Assembly: GCA_028277845.1 (NCBI GenBank)
Contig: JANQFL010000046.1
Span: 1-62,740 of the forward strand
DNA from: Sneathiellales bacterium
GTDB lineage: Bacteria > Pseudomonadota > Alphaproteobacteria > JANQFL01
Direction of reading: 5' to 3'
DNA length: 62,740 nucleotides
Part shown: positions 33,632 to 42,281 of the stretch, in pieces
Layout of the letters: the number at the start of each line of letters is the position of its first letter
Numbering within the stretch: position 1 is the stretch's first letter
The notes under the pieces: model-generated
What the model was told of the DNA's origin: nothing
Database searches by the model: none
What the model saw: only the letters and a program-made list of their open reading frames with translations
Made by a program: the position numbers and the translations under genes

Positions 33632-34339
33632 GTGCACACTATCGTGGCAAAGATCTGGCTGGGTATGATTGCGCTGCTGATATCGATGTCGGTGACCGTC
33701 GCATCTGAAAGCCCGTGTGATGGATTGGCGCTGCGGCCCGGACTGCCGTCCAGCCAACAGCCGTTTTATGGATGCGTCGAGAAGAACGCCGCCATGCGTG
33801 CCGCCGACGAGAAATTTCTGGCGCAGGTCGAACAGATAGGCAAAACCCGCGAGCAAGCGGCCGAGCGCGCCATATTGCGTGGTTGGCAATTTGTGCGTCG
33901 TGGCGACATGGCTTCCGCTATGCGGCGGTTCAACCAGGCCTGGCTTTTAGTGCCGGGCAACCCCGATTCCCTACACGGGTTTGCCGCGGTCTTGGCCTCC
34001 CGGGATGGTAATCTGCTGGGCGCCGAGGTTCTTTTCGAGCGCGCCGTCAGCCATCCGGACGCCGCCAGCATGGCCTGGGCGGATTATGGCCGCTTCATGC
34101 TGATTATCGGCCGCACCGAGGAAGGTATTGCGTTATTGCGCAAGGTTCTGGAACGAGATCCGAAGACACCGGATGTCTACATGCTTCTGGCCAACGGCGA
34201 ATACGACCGCGGCGACACCGCCAAAGCCTGTGCCTATGCACGCAAAGCGATGGACCGGGGCGATCAGCTTGGTGCGCATTTGGTCAGCCGGTTTTGCGGC
34301 AAGACTACGCCGGCCGAAACCGGCTCAGCTAACCGGTGA
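33632..34339 (+). CDS. Exported TPR-like repeat protein
   Basis: This 235-residue protein has a signal peptide (KIWLGMIALLISMSVTVASES) and several TPR-like helical pairs, for example RAILRGWQFVRRGDMASAMRRFNQAWLLVPGNPDS and LLANGEYDRGDTAKACAYARKAMDRGD. The start is GTG at 33632 with GGAGGAG just upstream. It is probably periplasmic and a scaffold. Its 3' end overlaps by 11 bases the stop end of a decayed MATE gene on the other strand. Function is not known. Confidence 0.8.
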   Translation: MHTIVAKIWLGMIALLISMSVTVASESPCDGLALRPGLPSSQQPFYGCVEKNAAMRAADEKFLAQVEQIGKTREQAAERAILRGWQFVRRGDMASAMRRFNQAWLLVPGNPDSLHGFAAVLASRDGNLLGAEVLFERAVSHPDAASMAWADYGRFMLIIGRTEEGIALLRKVLERDPKTPDVYMLLANGEYDRGDTAKACAYARKAMDRGDQLGAHLVSRFCGKTTPAETGSANR

Positions 34340-34664
34340 CGCCGACAACTCCTGCCCGGCTATGAAACAGCCCAAGCAGCACACCATGACGGCGGTGATT
34401 GTGCAGCAGCACGATCGCGGTCAATCCCAGCATCATCACTCCGGCTACCGCCCCGGCATACCAGATACCCATTCCCCGAAGGCGACTGGCATCAGGAAGA
34501 TCAGCGGCAGCGAAAAGACAGAGGCGCGGCAGGCCGAGCAGCGCCGCACGGCGGGCATCGCCGATGGCCTGGAAGAAGGACGAAATGATGTTGAGCGGAC
34601 CAGACAGAAAGAACGTCAACGTCATGACCGGCGGAATGCGCGCAAACTCTGGCCACGGGTTTCC
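34329..34664 (-). pseudogene. C-terminal remnant of a MATE-family efflux pump
   Basis: The minus strand encodes about 111 residues without an upstream start. They include MTLTFFLSGPLNIISSFFQAIGDARRA and GIWYAGAVAGVMMLGLTAIV in overlapping windows, which match the last two to three helices of MATE multidrug transporters (the FFQAIG and GIW motifs are typical). An in-frame stop precedes it at about 34667, and nothing resembling the first ten helices is present upstream, where the GST gene begins. It is therefore a truncated leftover. Confidence 0.7.
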
Positions 34665-34695
34665 TTACGCCTCCTGCGCCGAACAACGCCGGCAC

Positions 34696-35331
34696 CTAGA
34701 CGAACGGCGCCCTGATACCTTCCTGTTCGATGACGCGCGCGACCGATGGCCGGGCCAGCACGCGGTCAAGATACGGGTTCAGGTTCGACCGTTCCCGCGG
34801 GCCGCTGCCGGCCATGTTGGACCAGCGGCAGAGCATGAGCAGGTACGGATCGAGGAGCGTAAACTGATCACCCATCAGCCATGGCCCCGGCCCGACCGCA
34901 TCGTTCATGATATCCATCATGTCCCGCAGCCGCGCCAGGGCCCCGGCCTTGACGGCGGCCTTGCCGTCGTCGGTGTCGGCATAGCGCTCGGGATAAAACC
35001 AGATCAGCAGTTCGGTCTGGACCGTCGTCGCCAGATAGAACAGCCATTTGTGAAACGTGGACCGCGCGGCGCCGCCCGGAGCCGGAGACAATCCGTGTTG
35101 CGGATACTTGTCTGCGATGTGCAGGCAGATGGCCGCCGTCTCGAACAATACCAACTCACCGTCGATCAGGGTTGGAATACGGCCCGACGGATTAAGCCGT
35201 TTGTAGTCCGCCGACTTGTGTCCATCGACCGACCGGTCGACGAGGATCAGTTCGTAATCCGCGCCGGCTTCCTCGAGGCAGACATGCGGCGCGAAACTGG
35301 CGTTGCTGGGATAGTAGTAAAGCTGCACCAT
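34696..35331 (-). CDS. Glutathione S-transferase family protein
   Basis: This 211-residue cytosolic protein has the thioredoxin-like N-terminal domain (QLYYYPSNASFAPHVCLEEAGADYELILVD), cis-Pro in GRIPTLID and glutathione-binding ETAAICLHIADKYP. An all-helical C-terminal domain carries the N-capping motif region LMGDQFTLLDPYLLMLC. The catalytic Ser/Cys near the N terminus (SNASFAP) fits beta-class bacterial enzymes. It conjugates glutathione to electrophiles or has peroxidase activity. The neighbouring MATE remnant suggests a former detoxification pair. Confidence 0.93.
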   Translation of the reverse strand: MVQLYYYPSNASFAPHVCLEEAGADYELILVDRSVDGHKSADYKRLNPSGRIPTLIDGELVLFETAAICLHIADKYPQHGLSPAPGGAARSTFHKWLFYLATTVQTELLIWFYPERYADTDDGKAAVKAGALARLRDMMDIMNDAVGPGPWLMGDQFTLLDPYLLMLCRWSNMAGSGPRERSNLNPYLDRVLARPSVARVIEQEGIRAPFV

Positions 35332-35440
35332 CGGTCTCCATGAACGGCTGTTGGGGTGGTGGTTCTATCCCAGGTTTCCTGACTTGACCACGGCAAACCG
35401 GTTTTGCCGTTATCCTGGTTCTTGCCGACCATAGCCCGGC

Positions 35441-36139
35441 GTGAATAGTCTGTCGTCGACTTCACGACGCGGACGACCGGTGACAGATTTGGTGACGACA
35501 TTACAGATCGGCAAGCTTGACGTTCGCCGCCTGACGTGGCGAACCCTGATCGCCACCGTGATCGCCGGCACCGCCTGGTGGGGGTATGTGCGTTGGTCGG
35601 CGGCGGGCGGTGAACCCTTGCTGAGGGTGGGTGCGGCCGTCATCGGCTCGGTTGCGCTTCTCACCGCCGCATGGTCCGGCACGACTCTGGTTTCGCTGTT
35701 GCTGCACGGTCCCGCCCGCAAATGGTTTCAGTACGCGGTCGCGCTGATCTATCCCCTCGCCGCTTCGACCTATTTCCTCGGCAGCGCCAACACCCTCGAT
35801 CTGGCCTGGTCGGTCGGCGAACTCATCACTGCCGGATCCGCCTTGGCCATAACGGCCGCAGTTGCCGTCGGCTGGTTTGCCGCCCCGGAGCTGCACCAGG
35901 AGCATCCGTTCCGTGGTTTCCTGATCTGGGCGGCCCTGGTGTTCCTGTTCAACTTTACCGGTTTCCACGGAACCTTTTTCGATGACGAAATGTTCGGCGA
36001 GGTTCAATCCATGTTCGTCGACAAGGAATACTCCCGCCTCGCCGCCGGGAAGGGATTCTACGCCATTGCCTTCCTGGTCTACACCTTGGCCGGTTACACG
36101 GGCCTTGCAATCAGACATGCGCGGCTGATCCGACCTTGA
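35441..36139 (+). CDS. Hypothetical membrane protein, about six helices
   Basis: This is a protein of up to 232 residues with about six hydrophobic segments, such as TLIATVIAGTAWWGYVRW, VGAAVIGSVALLTAAW, FQYAVALIYPLAASTYFLG and GFLIWAALVFLFNFTGF. A short loop contains EVQSMFVDKEYSRLAAGKGF. Starts at GTG 35441 or GTG 35480 are both possible; neither has a convincing ribosome site. I do not recognise the family. It diverges from the GST gene. Confidence 0.7.
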   Translation: MNSLSSTSRRGRPVTDLVTTLQIGKLDVRRLTWRTLIATVIAGTAWWGYVRWSAAGGEPLLRVGAAVIGSVALLTAAWSGTTLVSLLLHGPARKWFQYAVALIYPLAASTYFLGSANTLDLAWSVGELITAGSALAITAAVAVGWFAAPELHQEHPFRGFLIWAALVFLFNFTGFHGTFFDDEMFGEVQSMFVDKEYSRLAAGKGFYAIAFLVYTLAGYTGLAIRHARLIRP

Positions 36140-36223
36140 TTTGTTCCCGCATGAACAATCCGGCGTAACACATTAATATCGAACGTTTTTTCGCATTGTT
36201 CAATGTGCGGGATCGGAGGTGTC

Positions 36224-36535
36224 ATGTTTCCGGCCAAAAACTCTCGGCTGTCTCGGCGCCGGCTGCTGACGGCATGCCTTCAAAACCGAGCCGGCTTCAC
36301 GACGGAAATCACCGCCGATCCGAATGGCGGGACGTCGACCGTCACCGTTCGGCATGCGTATGTGTTTCTTTATCCTTCGGTCCACCGCCGTTACGCCAGG
36401 CGCTTGAAGCGAATCAACGAAGTGTATTGTATGAAATTGGCACCGGTTCCACCGCGCGATCCGGTGGCGCGGCAAGCGGAGCAGTCCAGCTTACCCAAAG
36501 CCGATACCGGCCGAAAAACCGGACGTACGATTTGA
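36224..36535 (+). CDS. Doubtful small hypothetical protein
   Basis: This is a 103-residue frame with GGAGG four bases before its ATG. It encodes an Arg-rich product with no domain (for example RRYARRLKRINEVYCMKLAPV). It is the only candidate in the 440-base gap between the membrane protein gene and the TetR gene. The amino acid composition is compatible with a small basic protein but also with chance translation of GC-rich DNA. Apart from this frame I see nothing definite in the gap. Confidence 0.3.
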   Translation: MFPAKNSRLSRRRLLTACLQNRAGFTTEITADPNGGTSTVTVRHAYVFLYPSVHRRYARRLKRINEVYCMKLAPVPPRDPVARQAEQSSLPKADTGRKTGRTI

Positions 36536-36578
36536 AGACTCCGGCGTCTTTGGCACCAACCGATCGCTTCCCGGACGG

Positions 36579-37148
36579 CTATGTCGCCGATGCCGCCCGA
36601 AGGAGTCGCGCCGCGACGGCCTTGGCCCGGCCGGCTGCCGCAGGATCGCCATTGATATGGGCCACCGCGGTTGCGCCTTCATGCAATAGACTGATTTCCT
36701 CAGCCACCAAGCGGGGGTCCGATAGTCCCGCCCCTCTCGCCAATTCCTCGAAATACGCCAGCATCAGGCGTTTGTGCAAGACAGCCTCCTGAAACACGGG
36801 ATTGCTGCGGTCACCGTATTCGCCGGCTGCACTGACGAACGGACAACCGTGAAAGCTCGACGTCGCGAACCACGTCTCGAGGAAATCGAACGTTGCCAGA
36901 AGTTTGTCTTGCGGATCCTTGGCGGCGGCATCGACCGTGGTGCGCATGGTGTCCAGAAACTGCTGGTCAACGCGGCGCAATACCGCAACGACCAGGTCAT
37001 CTTTAGATTTGAAATGGCGGTACAGGGTGGTTTTGGCGATGCCTGATTCGGCGATCACCCGATCAACTCCGGCACCGTGATAGCCGTAACGGTTAAACAA
37101 CTGCGCCGCTACATCGATCAGGTGTTCTCTTTTTTCCGCCCGTTTCAT
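36579..37148 (-). CDS. TetR family transcriptional regulator
   Basis: This 189-residue regulator has the TetR helix-turn-helix at residues about 9-55 (LIDVAAQLFNRYGYHGAGVDRVIAESGIAKTTLYRHFKSKDDL in parts). A ligand domain contains ATSSFHGCPFVSAAGEYGD, similar to the YcdC/TetR_C branch that senses small organic compounds. It is divergent from the cytochrome P460 gene, and a palindromic site lies between, so it most likely represses that gene. Confidence 0.93.
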   Translation of the reverse strand: MKRAEKREHLIDVAAQLFNRYGYHGAGVDRVIAESGIAKTTLYRHFKSKDDLVVAVLRRVDQQFLDTMRTTVDAAAKDPQDKLLATFDFLETWFATSSFHGCPFVSAAGEYGDRSNPVFQEAVLHKRLMLAYFEELARGAGLSDPRLVAEEISLLHEGATAVAHINGDPAAAGRAKAVAARLLRAASAT

Positions 37149-37282
37149 AACCAGATATCTTCATACTTATCTGTTTCGTTTGGTGCAGATCATACCTGCG
37201 ACAAACCCATACCTCCGGCAGCATACATTCATAACTTACTGTTTTTTATCATCTAATCAAGTCACAAATTTGGCATTTGACA

Positions 37283-37334
37283 AACGATACAGATCTTTCT
37301 ACTTGTAATCACAACGATACAGTTCTGTTTCGTT
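37283..37334. promoter_or_regulatory. Probable TetR operator region before the P460 gene
   Basis: A near-perfect palindrome AACGATACAG-TT-CTGTTTCGTT (37313-37334, nine of ten arm positions pair) lies in the TetR/P460 intergenic region. A second copy of AACGATACAG lies 30 bases upstream at 37283-37292. The half-site CTGTTTCGTT recurs at 37171-37180 next to the tetR start. The repeated half-sites suggest cooperative binding across both promoters. Confidence 0.65.
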
Positions 37335-37402
37335 TTATCCGGCCGTGCAACCCGAAACACGGCAGGTCGTTTATCAACCGGCTCAGACTTGAGGAGATAT
37401 CC

Positions 37403-38023
37403 ATGCTTTTGAACTGGTACGCCATTCGGCGTCTGTATCCATTGGCCGTCGCCGGTGCCTTGGGCATCGCCGCCGTCGCCATGGCCGCCACTTACACGCC
37501 CGAAGCAACGGCACAAATGAACAAAGCTGCCGGCGCGGCAATCGCCGACGACGGTTCGACATCCATTCCCGACGGGTTCCGGGAGTGGGTGTTTATCGGC
37601 GCGCCGTTAACCCCCCACGGCCTGAACGATGGACAAGCCGGCTTTCCTGAATTCCACCATGTTTATGTCGAACCGAAGGCCTACGCCGAATTCAAACAAA
37701 CCGGCGTTTTTCCGGAAGGCACGACGATCGTCAAGGAACTGGTGCTTCTGCAAGACGGACAATACGAGGACGGCTCGCGCGATGAAGCGTCCGGCCGGGG
37801 GTTCTTCGCCGACCGCTTTGCCGGTATCGACATCATGGTCAAGGATTCCACCCGGTTCGCTGCGACCAACAACTGGGGCTTCTTCAATTTCGGCCACCAC
37901 GAACCGCCTTATGCCAAATCGGCCAAGGCGGCGTCGGCGGAAAACTGTGCCGATTGCCACACCGCCAATGCGACCCACGACATGGTCTTCACCACATTTT
38001 ATCCGATTCTGAACCGGAAATAG
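37403..38023 (+). CDS. Cytochrome P460 family protein
   Basis: This 206-residue exported haem protein starts with a long signal peptide ending near EATAQ. The C terminus has the c-type haem motif CADCH in NCADCHTANATHDMVFTTFYP, the hallmark of cytochrome P460, and a basic/acidic beta core (GFREWVFIGAPLTPHGLND). P460 enzymes of nitrifiers and methanotrophs oxidise hydroxylamine or nitric oxide in the periplasm; many relatives in other bacteria have unknown roles. GAGGAG lies close to the ATG at 37403. It is controlled, by position, by the divergent TetR regulator. The cross-linking Lys of true P460 cannot be assigned by eye. Confidence 0.9.
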   Translation: MLLNWYAIRRLYPLAVAGALGIAAVAMAATYTPEATAQMNKAAGAAIADDGSTSIPDGFREWVFIGAPLTPHGLNDGQAGFPEFHHVYVEPKAYAEFKQTGVFPEGTTIVKELVLLQDGQYEDGSRDEASGRGFFADRFAGIDIMVKDSTRFAATNNWGFFNFGHHEPPYAKSAKAASAENCADCHTANATHDMVFTTFYPILNRK

Positions 38024-38074
38024 CCGTTCGCCAGAGGCCTCCCGCGCTTCCATGCGTTTCCTTGGAAGCGTCCT

Positions 38075-38112
38075 GCCGCCGCCCCCGCCCCTCGGGCGGC
38101 GGCTACTTTTTT
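38075..38112 (+). terminator. Rho-independent terminator after the P460 gene
   Basis: GCCGCCGCCC (38075-38084) pairs perfectly with GGGCGGCGGC (38094-38103) and is followed by TACTTTTTT. It lies 52 bases after the P460 stop codon. Confidence 0.9.
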
Positions 38113-38131
38113 ACGGTCTTGGAACGCTTGT

Positions 38132-38821
38132 CTATTTTGCCATTTGACCGGCACAAAACCGGGCAAAGTTGTTGCCGTCGTTCATGGTCCATTCGGCTTG
38201 CGGTTTTGCCATCATCGCCTTGCACCAGCCAGCGGGGCCATATTTGGCGATGACGGTCTTAAAGGCCGACTTCAAGGCCGGATCTTCTTTGCGCAAGTCG
38301 GGACAGTGACGTTCCAGAATTTTGGCGTTCGCCCGAATGATACGGCCGTCTTTGCCCAGACGTGTCTTGATTTTCCGCAGACGCATGGCCCGGTACTGAT
38401 CCAACGCACGGGCTTCGTCAAGCGCCTCCGGTGGCGGAAGGGAGCGGCGCCTTTCGGCATTCACCAACAGCGCATCCCGATTGTCTCGTACAGTCTGGCA
38501 CAGAGCCTTGACCTTGCCGGCCGGTGTCGACTTGTTGACCTTGAGCGGTGCGAAATTGACCGCCTCGAGATTGTCGAATGCAGCCACCAGTATCTGCTTG
38601 TGCGTTGCCGGTGCCTCGTCGGCATGCGCCGCGGTTGTTCCCTGCAACGCGGCCGTCAGATGCTTTTCCAGGAAAGCACCGAGATCCATGTCCAGGGCTT
38701 CTGCCCGGCTCAACAAATCCGCGCTGACCTCAACGGTGACCTGCCTTTTTGCGCCGGCATGTGCAGCCATGGGCGCAGCCGCAACGATAGCGGCGATGGT
38801 GATGAATAAGAATGGTCGCAT
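38132..38821 (-). CDS. Exported protein with CcdA-like segment
   Basis: This 229-residue protein has a signal peptide (MRPFLFITIAAIVAAAPMAAHA). The mature part opens with RQVTVEVSADLLSRAEALDMDLGAFLEKHL, which looks like the ribbon-helix-helix and following helix of CcdA-type antitoxins. The rest is basic and helical with four cysteines (KALCQTV, ERHCPDL, GWCKAMM, RFCAGQ). AGGAG precedes the ATG at 38821. A DNA-binding antitoxin fold behind a signal peptide makes no obvious sense, so the likeness may be structural coincidence. Function unknown. Confidence 0.75.
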   Translation of the reverse strand: MRPFLFITIAAIVAAAPMAAHAGAKRQVTVEVSADLLSRAEALDMDLGAFLEKHLTAALQGTTAAHADEAPATHKQILVAAFDNLEAVNFAPLKVNKSTPAGKVKALCQTVRDNRDALLVNAERRRSLPPPEALDEARALDQYRAMRLRKIKTRLGKDGRIIRANAKILERHCPDLRKEDPALKSAFKTVIAKYGPAGWCKAMMAKPQAEWTMNDGNNFARFCAGQMAK

Positions 38822-39083
38822 GAGATGGTCTCCTCGCCCAGCCGGAGACAGGAAACGCGACAATCGGCTGGCGCCGGACCTCATTTTGGCAATCTGATCG
38901 TCACGCCATACCCCCAAATGGGGGTGTTCGAATCGCTGTATGCTTGCGCCAACGGGCTACGTGGGCCTAAGATTCGGACGATCGTCCAACGGCCGATCGT
39001 ATTTTTGACCGGGACTCGCATTTCGATACATTCATTTAACGCAGGCAGCCAACTTATATCGCGCTTGCCCAAGGGGACTCGTC

Positions 39084-40388
39084 ATGGAGGCAACCGTCTT
39101 ACGGTTTCTCGGTTTTCTCGGTGCCGAACTCCTGTTCGTGGTGGCCTCGGCCGCCATTGTCATGTCCGTCGGCCTGCTGGTCATGAAATCCGGCGTCATC
39201 CGCGGGCGCTATTTGCTGATCAACGCCCTGTTGTCCACCATCGTCCTGATGCTGTTTTTGACTTTCTTCCTGTGGATCCTGACGGGAGAAGGCTACGCCT
39301 GGTTCTTCCTGGGCATCCTGGCCGTTTCGATCGTGCTGATGGGTGTGGTGGAACTGGTGTGGCTTGTCTTCGGTGAACACAATGTGCCATGGGCCGAGCG
39401 CGCCATCTGGCATGCGCATGAGTTGGAAGCGCTCTACCCTTATATCTACAAGCCCGTGCAATATGCCGCCATCGTGGTGCTGCTGATTTACCCGGTCTAC
39501 ATCGGATATCTGTATTTCGGCGAGGCCTTCGGCTCGCCCGAGTGGCATGGCGTGGTCCTGCGGGCGACGTTGATCATGTTCATCGGTACCGGCTACCTGG
39601 TGTCTCTGCCGGGGGCGATCTATGTGATGGTCAACCGCAACATCGCGGAAGGCACCCGCTCGCGTATCTTCATCAATCAACTGATGCATTCGGTCGTGGT
39701 GCTGATGGTTGCGTCGTTCTTTGTCTGGACGCTGGATCCGAACGCCGAAAAGGTGCCGCTGCTTGGTAAATTCATCGCCTTCACGCCCATCGTGCTCTAC
39801 ACCACGGTGGGTTATGTGGTGCTCTTCCTCGTCATCCCCTATGTGGTCGGTCACTACCGCTACAAGGGCTGGAAGTCTGAGCTGGACACCGTTGGTACGA
39901 AATTGGTTGAGGATTTGCAGACCAAAATTCGCTCGCCACTCATCGACAAGGCCGAAGCGGCGCTGGTGCAAACCTCCAACGACATCGAGCTCCATCTGCT
40001 GGCGCAGACACGCGAACGGTCCTACGTGCTGGCCCATGACGCGGCATCGGGCAAAGACGTGGACAATCCCGTATTTCACCTGGCGGCCGAAAAGTCGATC
40101 GTACGCGACCCAAGGTTCGTCCTTACCAAATACCTGACCGACTTGCGGGAGCAAGTGGACGATATCCGCACCGCTCTGGAGGATGCCGCCAACGAAGAAG
40201 ACAAACAGAAGCTACTGAAAGGCTTTGACGACGCGATCGCCAAGGCCACGCCCGCCCATCCGCCGGAAAAATCCGGCAAGCCCTGGCTCCTGGCGGCGAT
40301 CACCGCCGTCGTCGTCGCCATCACCAACCCGATACTCACCGCGTTGGGTAAGAACATGGCCTCGGTGTTCGGCATTCCGCTCGGCTAG
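39084..40388 (+). CDS. Large hypothetical multi-pass membrane protein
   Basis: This 434-residue protein has about eight hydrophobic segments in residues 1-260. A cytoplasmic-looking helical domain follows (TKLVEDLQTKIRSPLIDKAEAALVQTSNDIELHLLAQT and similar), and a last hydrophobic segment lies near the C terminus (WLLAAITAVVVAITNPILTAL). Clear AAGGGG lies before the ATG. I do not recognise it. The architecture (membrane domain plus coiled-coil-like domain) could suit a sensor or scaffold. It begins a set of three co-directional genes. Confidence 0.8.
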   Translation: MEATVLRFLGFLGAELLFVVASAAIVMSVGLLVMKSGVIRGRYLLINALLSTIVLMLFLTFFLWILTGEGYAWFFLGILAVSIVLMGVVELVWLVFGEHNVPWAERAIWHAHELEALYPYIYKPVQYAAIVVLLIYPVYIGYLYFGEAFGSPEWHGVVLRATLIMFIGTGYLVSLPGAIYVMVNRNIAEGTRSRIFINQLMHSVVVLMVASFFVWTLDPNAEKVPLLGKFIAFTPIVLYTTVGYVVLFLVIPYVVGHYRYKGWKSELDTVGTKLVEDLQTKIRSPLIDKAEAALVQTSNDIELHLLAQTRERSYVLAHDAASGKDVDNPVFHLAAEKSIVRDPRFVLTKYLTDLREQVDDIRTALEDAANEEDKQKLLKGFDDAIAKATPAHPPEKSGKPWLLAAITAVVVAITNPILTALGKNMASVFGIPLG

Positions 40389-40462
40389 AGCAATTCAGCC
40401 GCATCATCGGCCGGCGATGTGGTACACTGGCAACGCGGGACAGCGAACCGGAGGACCGGTCC

Positions 40463-40870
40463 ATGCGAAACACGTTTCTTGCTATGTATACCATTCTGGC
40501 GATTCCGTTTCTTGTCGGAGCCGTTTCGGCAAAGGCTGACGAGGTTCATGCACCGGATGCGGCAATCGTGGAAGCCGTGCTGCGGCAGGCACTGGAAAGC
40601 GACAGAACCGATCCGTATGCGCTGGTCGGCTTACGCCATGCCCGGCTGCTTGATTTCACGGTGACCAAGATCGAAACCGAGTATCGGAACCGGTGGAGCG
40701 CCATCGCGACGATCGTGATCGACTATGGTCCGGCCCCTAAGGCGGTCTACGGATTTGAACGCATTCGCGATGAGGAGTTCGTGCTGGTCATCGTCAATCG
40801 GGGGGGTAGTTTTGAACTGAAACGGCTTTATCGCGCCTATGGGGCTCGTTTGTTACCCGCTGCCAAATAA
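40463..40870 (+). CDS. Small exported hypothetical protein
   Basis: This 135-residue protein has a signal peptide (MYTILAIPFLVGAVSAKADE). The mature domain of about 110 residues has alternating strands (VTKIETEYRNRWSAIATIVIDYG, EEFVLVIVNRGGSFELKRLY). GGAGG lies eight bases before the ATG. I do not recognise the domain; it is probably periplasmic. It lies 74 bases after the membrane protein gene and 70 bases before a solute-binding protein gene on the same strand. Confidence 0.75.
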   Translation: MRNTFLAMYTILAIPFLVGAVSAKADEVHAPDAAIVEAVLRQALESDRTDPYALVGLRHARLLDFTVTKIETEYRNRWSAIATIVIDYGPAPKAVYGFERIRDEEFVLVIVNRGGSFELKRLYRAYGARLLPAAK

Positions 40871-40940
40871 TACCGAAACGGTGAACGGCCGCAGCTGTCG
40901 GTTACAAATCAAGAACAGCGGCATCCTCCCGTTTCATCGG

Positions 40941-41705
40941 ATGTTTCACTGGATCAGACGTGCGCTGATTACGGGTTTGTTGTTTGGGCACGTCGTTCAA
41001 GCCAATGCGCAATCTCGACCGGTCGAGGCATCGCCATCCGTCGACAGCATCGCGTTCTCTATCCTGAGCCTGGTACCCTATGCCTTTCAAGACAAGGACG
41101 GCGCGACACGTGGTTATTTCATCGAGAGTGCCCACGCCTTGTTACGGGAAGCCAAAGTCGACTACACATTGATCATCGCCCCGATCAAACGGGTGCTGAA
41201 GGAGGCCAGCGCCGGACGGGTAGACTGCGTGTTTATCGCCAATACGCATGCCACCGAAAAGCACTTCCGGTTTCTTGAACCGTTGGGGCATCAGATACCG
41301 GTCGGCGTAGTCCCAAAACCTGGAATCCACATCAAGTCCTATGAAGACATGGCAAACCTGCGGATCGGTGTTGCGCATGGCGTTGCCGTCAATCGGCGTT
41401 TCGATACCGACACGACCCTGAACAAGATCGCGACACCGGGTTACGCCGGAGGTGTCGATATGCTGGTGCATGATCGGGTTGACGCGATCATGGGGAATAT
41501 CGACAGCTTCCGGTTTCACGCCCGTCAGACGGGATACGAGCCCGACAGTATCTTTGGCGATCCTTTTCTGTTTTCGCGGCTGCCCGTATGGGTCGCGTGC
41601 GGAAACGACCGGCCATCGGACGCCATTGTCCGACGTATCGCGGAGGCCGCCCGCAATCTACGTGACGCGGGAACGTTCACGCGAATCATCGAAAAGTACC
41701 GGTGA
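40941..41705 (+). CDS. Periplasmic solute-binding protein, amino acid (SBP_bac_3) type, no transporter nearby
   Basis: This 254-residue protein has a signal peptide (FHWIRRALITGLLFGHVVQANAQ). A type II periplasmic binding fold of the amino-acid family follows (GYFIESAHALLREAKVDYTLIIAPIKRVLKEASAGRVDCVFI in parts, DMANLRIGVAHGVAVNRRF, LVHDRVDAIMGNI). Permease and ATPase genes are absent, so it may act as a sensor ligand carrier or as a stand-alone protein, as is common for short members. The start at 40941 gives the natural signal peptide; no strong ribosome site. Confidence 0.85.
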   Translation: MFHWIRRALITGLLFGHVVQANAQSRPVEASPSVDSIAFSILSLVPYAFQDKDGATRGYFIESAHALLREAKVDYTLIIAPIKRVLKEASAGRVDCVFIANTHATEKHFRFLEPLGHQIPVGVVPKPGIHIKSYEDMANLRIGVAHGVAVNRRFDTDTTLNKIATPGYAGGVDMLVHDRVDAIMGNIDSFRFHARQTGYEPDSIFGDPFLFSRLPVWVACGNDRPSDAIVRRIAEAARNLRDAGTFTRIIEKYR

Positions 41706-41804
41706 CAACCGAGACAATCCCACTATGCGATCGTGTCGATAAATCCTGATTACGTATCCCGGAACCGATTCAAACGGCCGAATGCCGAAGACTGCCGCAC
41801 GAAC

Positions 41805-42281
41805 CTACGGCATTGGCTGAATGTACGGCGCGTAGACAACCAACGTGATGAAACATCCGGTCAGCACCCCGGATATGAGGAACACGAGCAGGATGTAACG
41901 GAAGATGTTGGCTTCCCTGTCCGATTTGATGGCGCGGATTTCCTTGGCCAGGCTGGAAAAACGAGAGGCGATCATAACAATCTTCTCCCGTTCCGTATTT
42001 TGCCAAACCTGATAGATCACCAAGGCATAGATCGACGCACAGGCCAGAAGAATGGACACCGTGAACAGAGCCTTCATGAACCAGTGATTGGCGCCATAGA
42101 ATTCCTGCAGCACGATCAATGCCGCGAACGCAACGAGGGACGTACCCAGGGTTTTCCACTGCTGTGATTTCGCGAATCGGATGCTGTCCGCCGATTCCCG
42201 ATAAAGCAGGACCAGCTCGGCGTGGGTTAGTTCATCCGCATCGCTGGGTTCCAGTTCTTTGTGATCGTCTTGATCCGCCAT
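41805..42281 (-). CDS. Hypothetical membrane protein (three helices)
   Basis: This 158-residue protein has a soluble acidic N terminus, three hydrophobic segments (TLGTSLVAFAALIVLQEF, ALFTVSILLACASIYALVIYQVW, YILLVFLISGVLTGCFITLVVYA) and a basic loop between the second and third (ASRFSSLAKEIRAIKSDRE). GAGGAG lies close to the ATG. I do not recognise the family. It converges with the solute-binding protein gene. Confidence 0.75.
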   Translation of the reverse strand: MADQDDHKELEPSDADELTHAELVLLYRESADSIRFAKSQQWKTLGTSLVAFAALIVLQEFYGANHWFMKALFTVSILLACASIYALVIYQVWQNTEREKIVMIASRFSSLAKEIRAIKSDREANIFRYILLVFLISGVLTGCFITLVVYAPYIQPMP

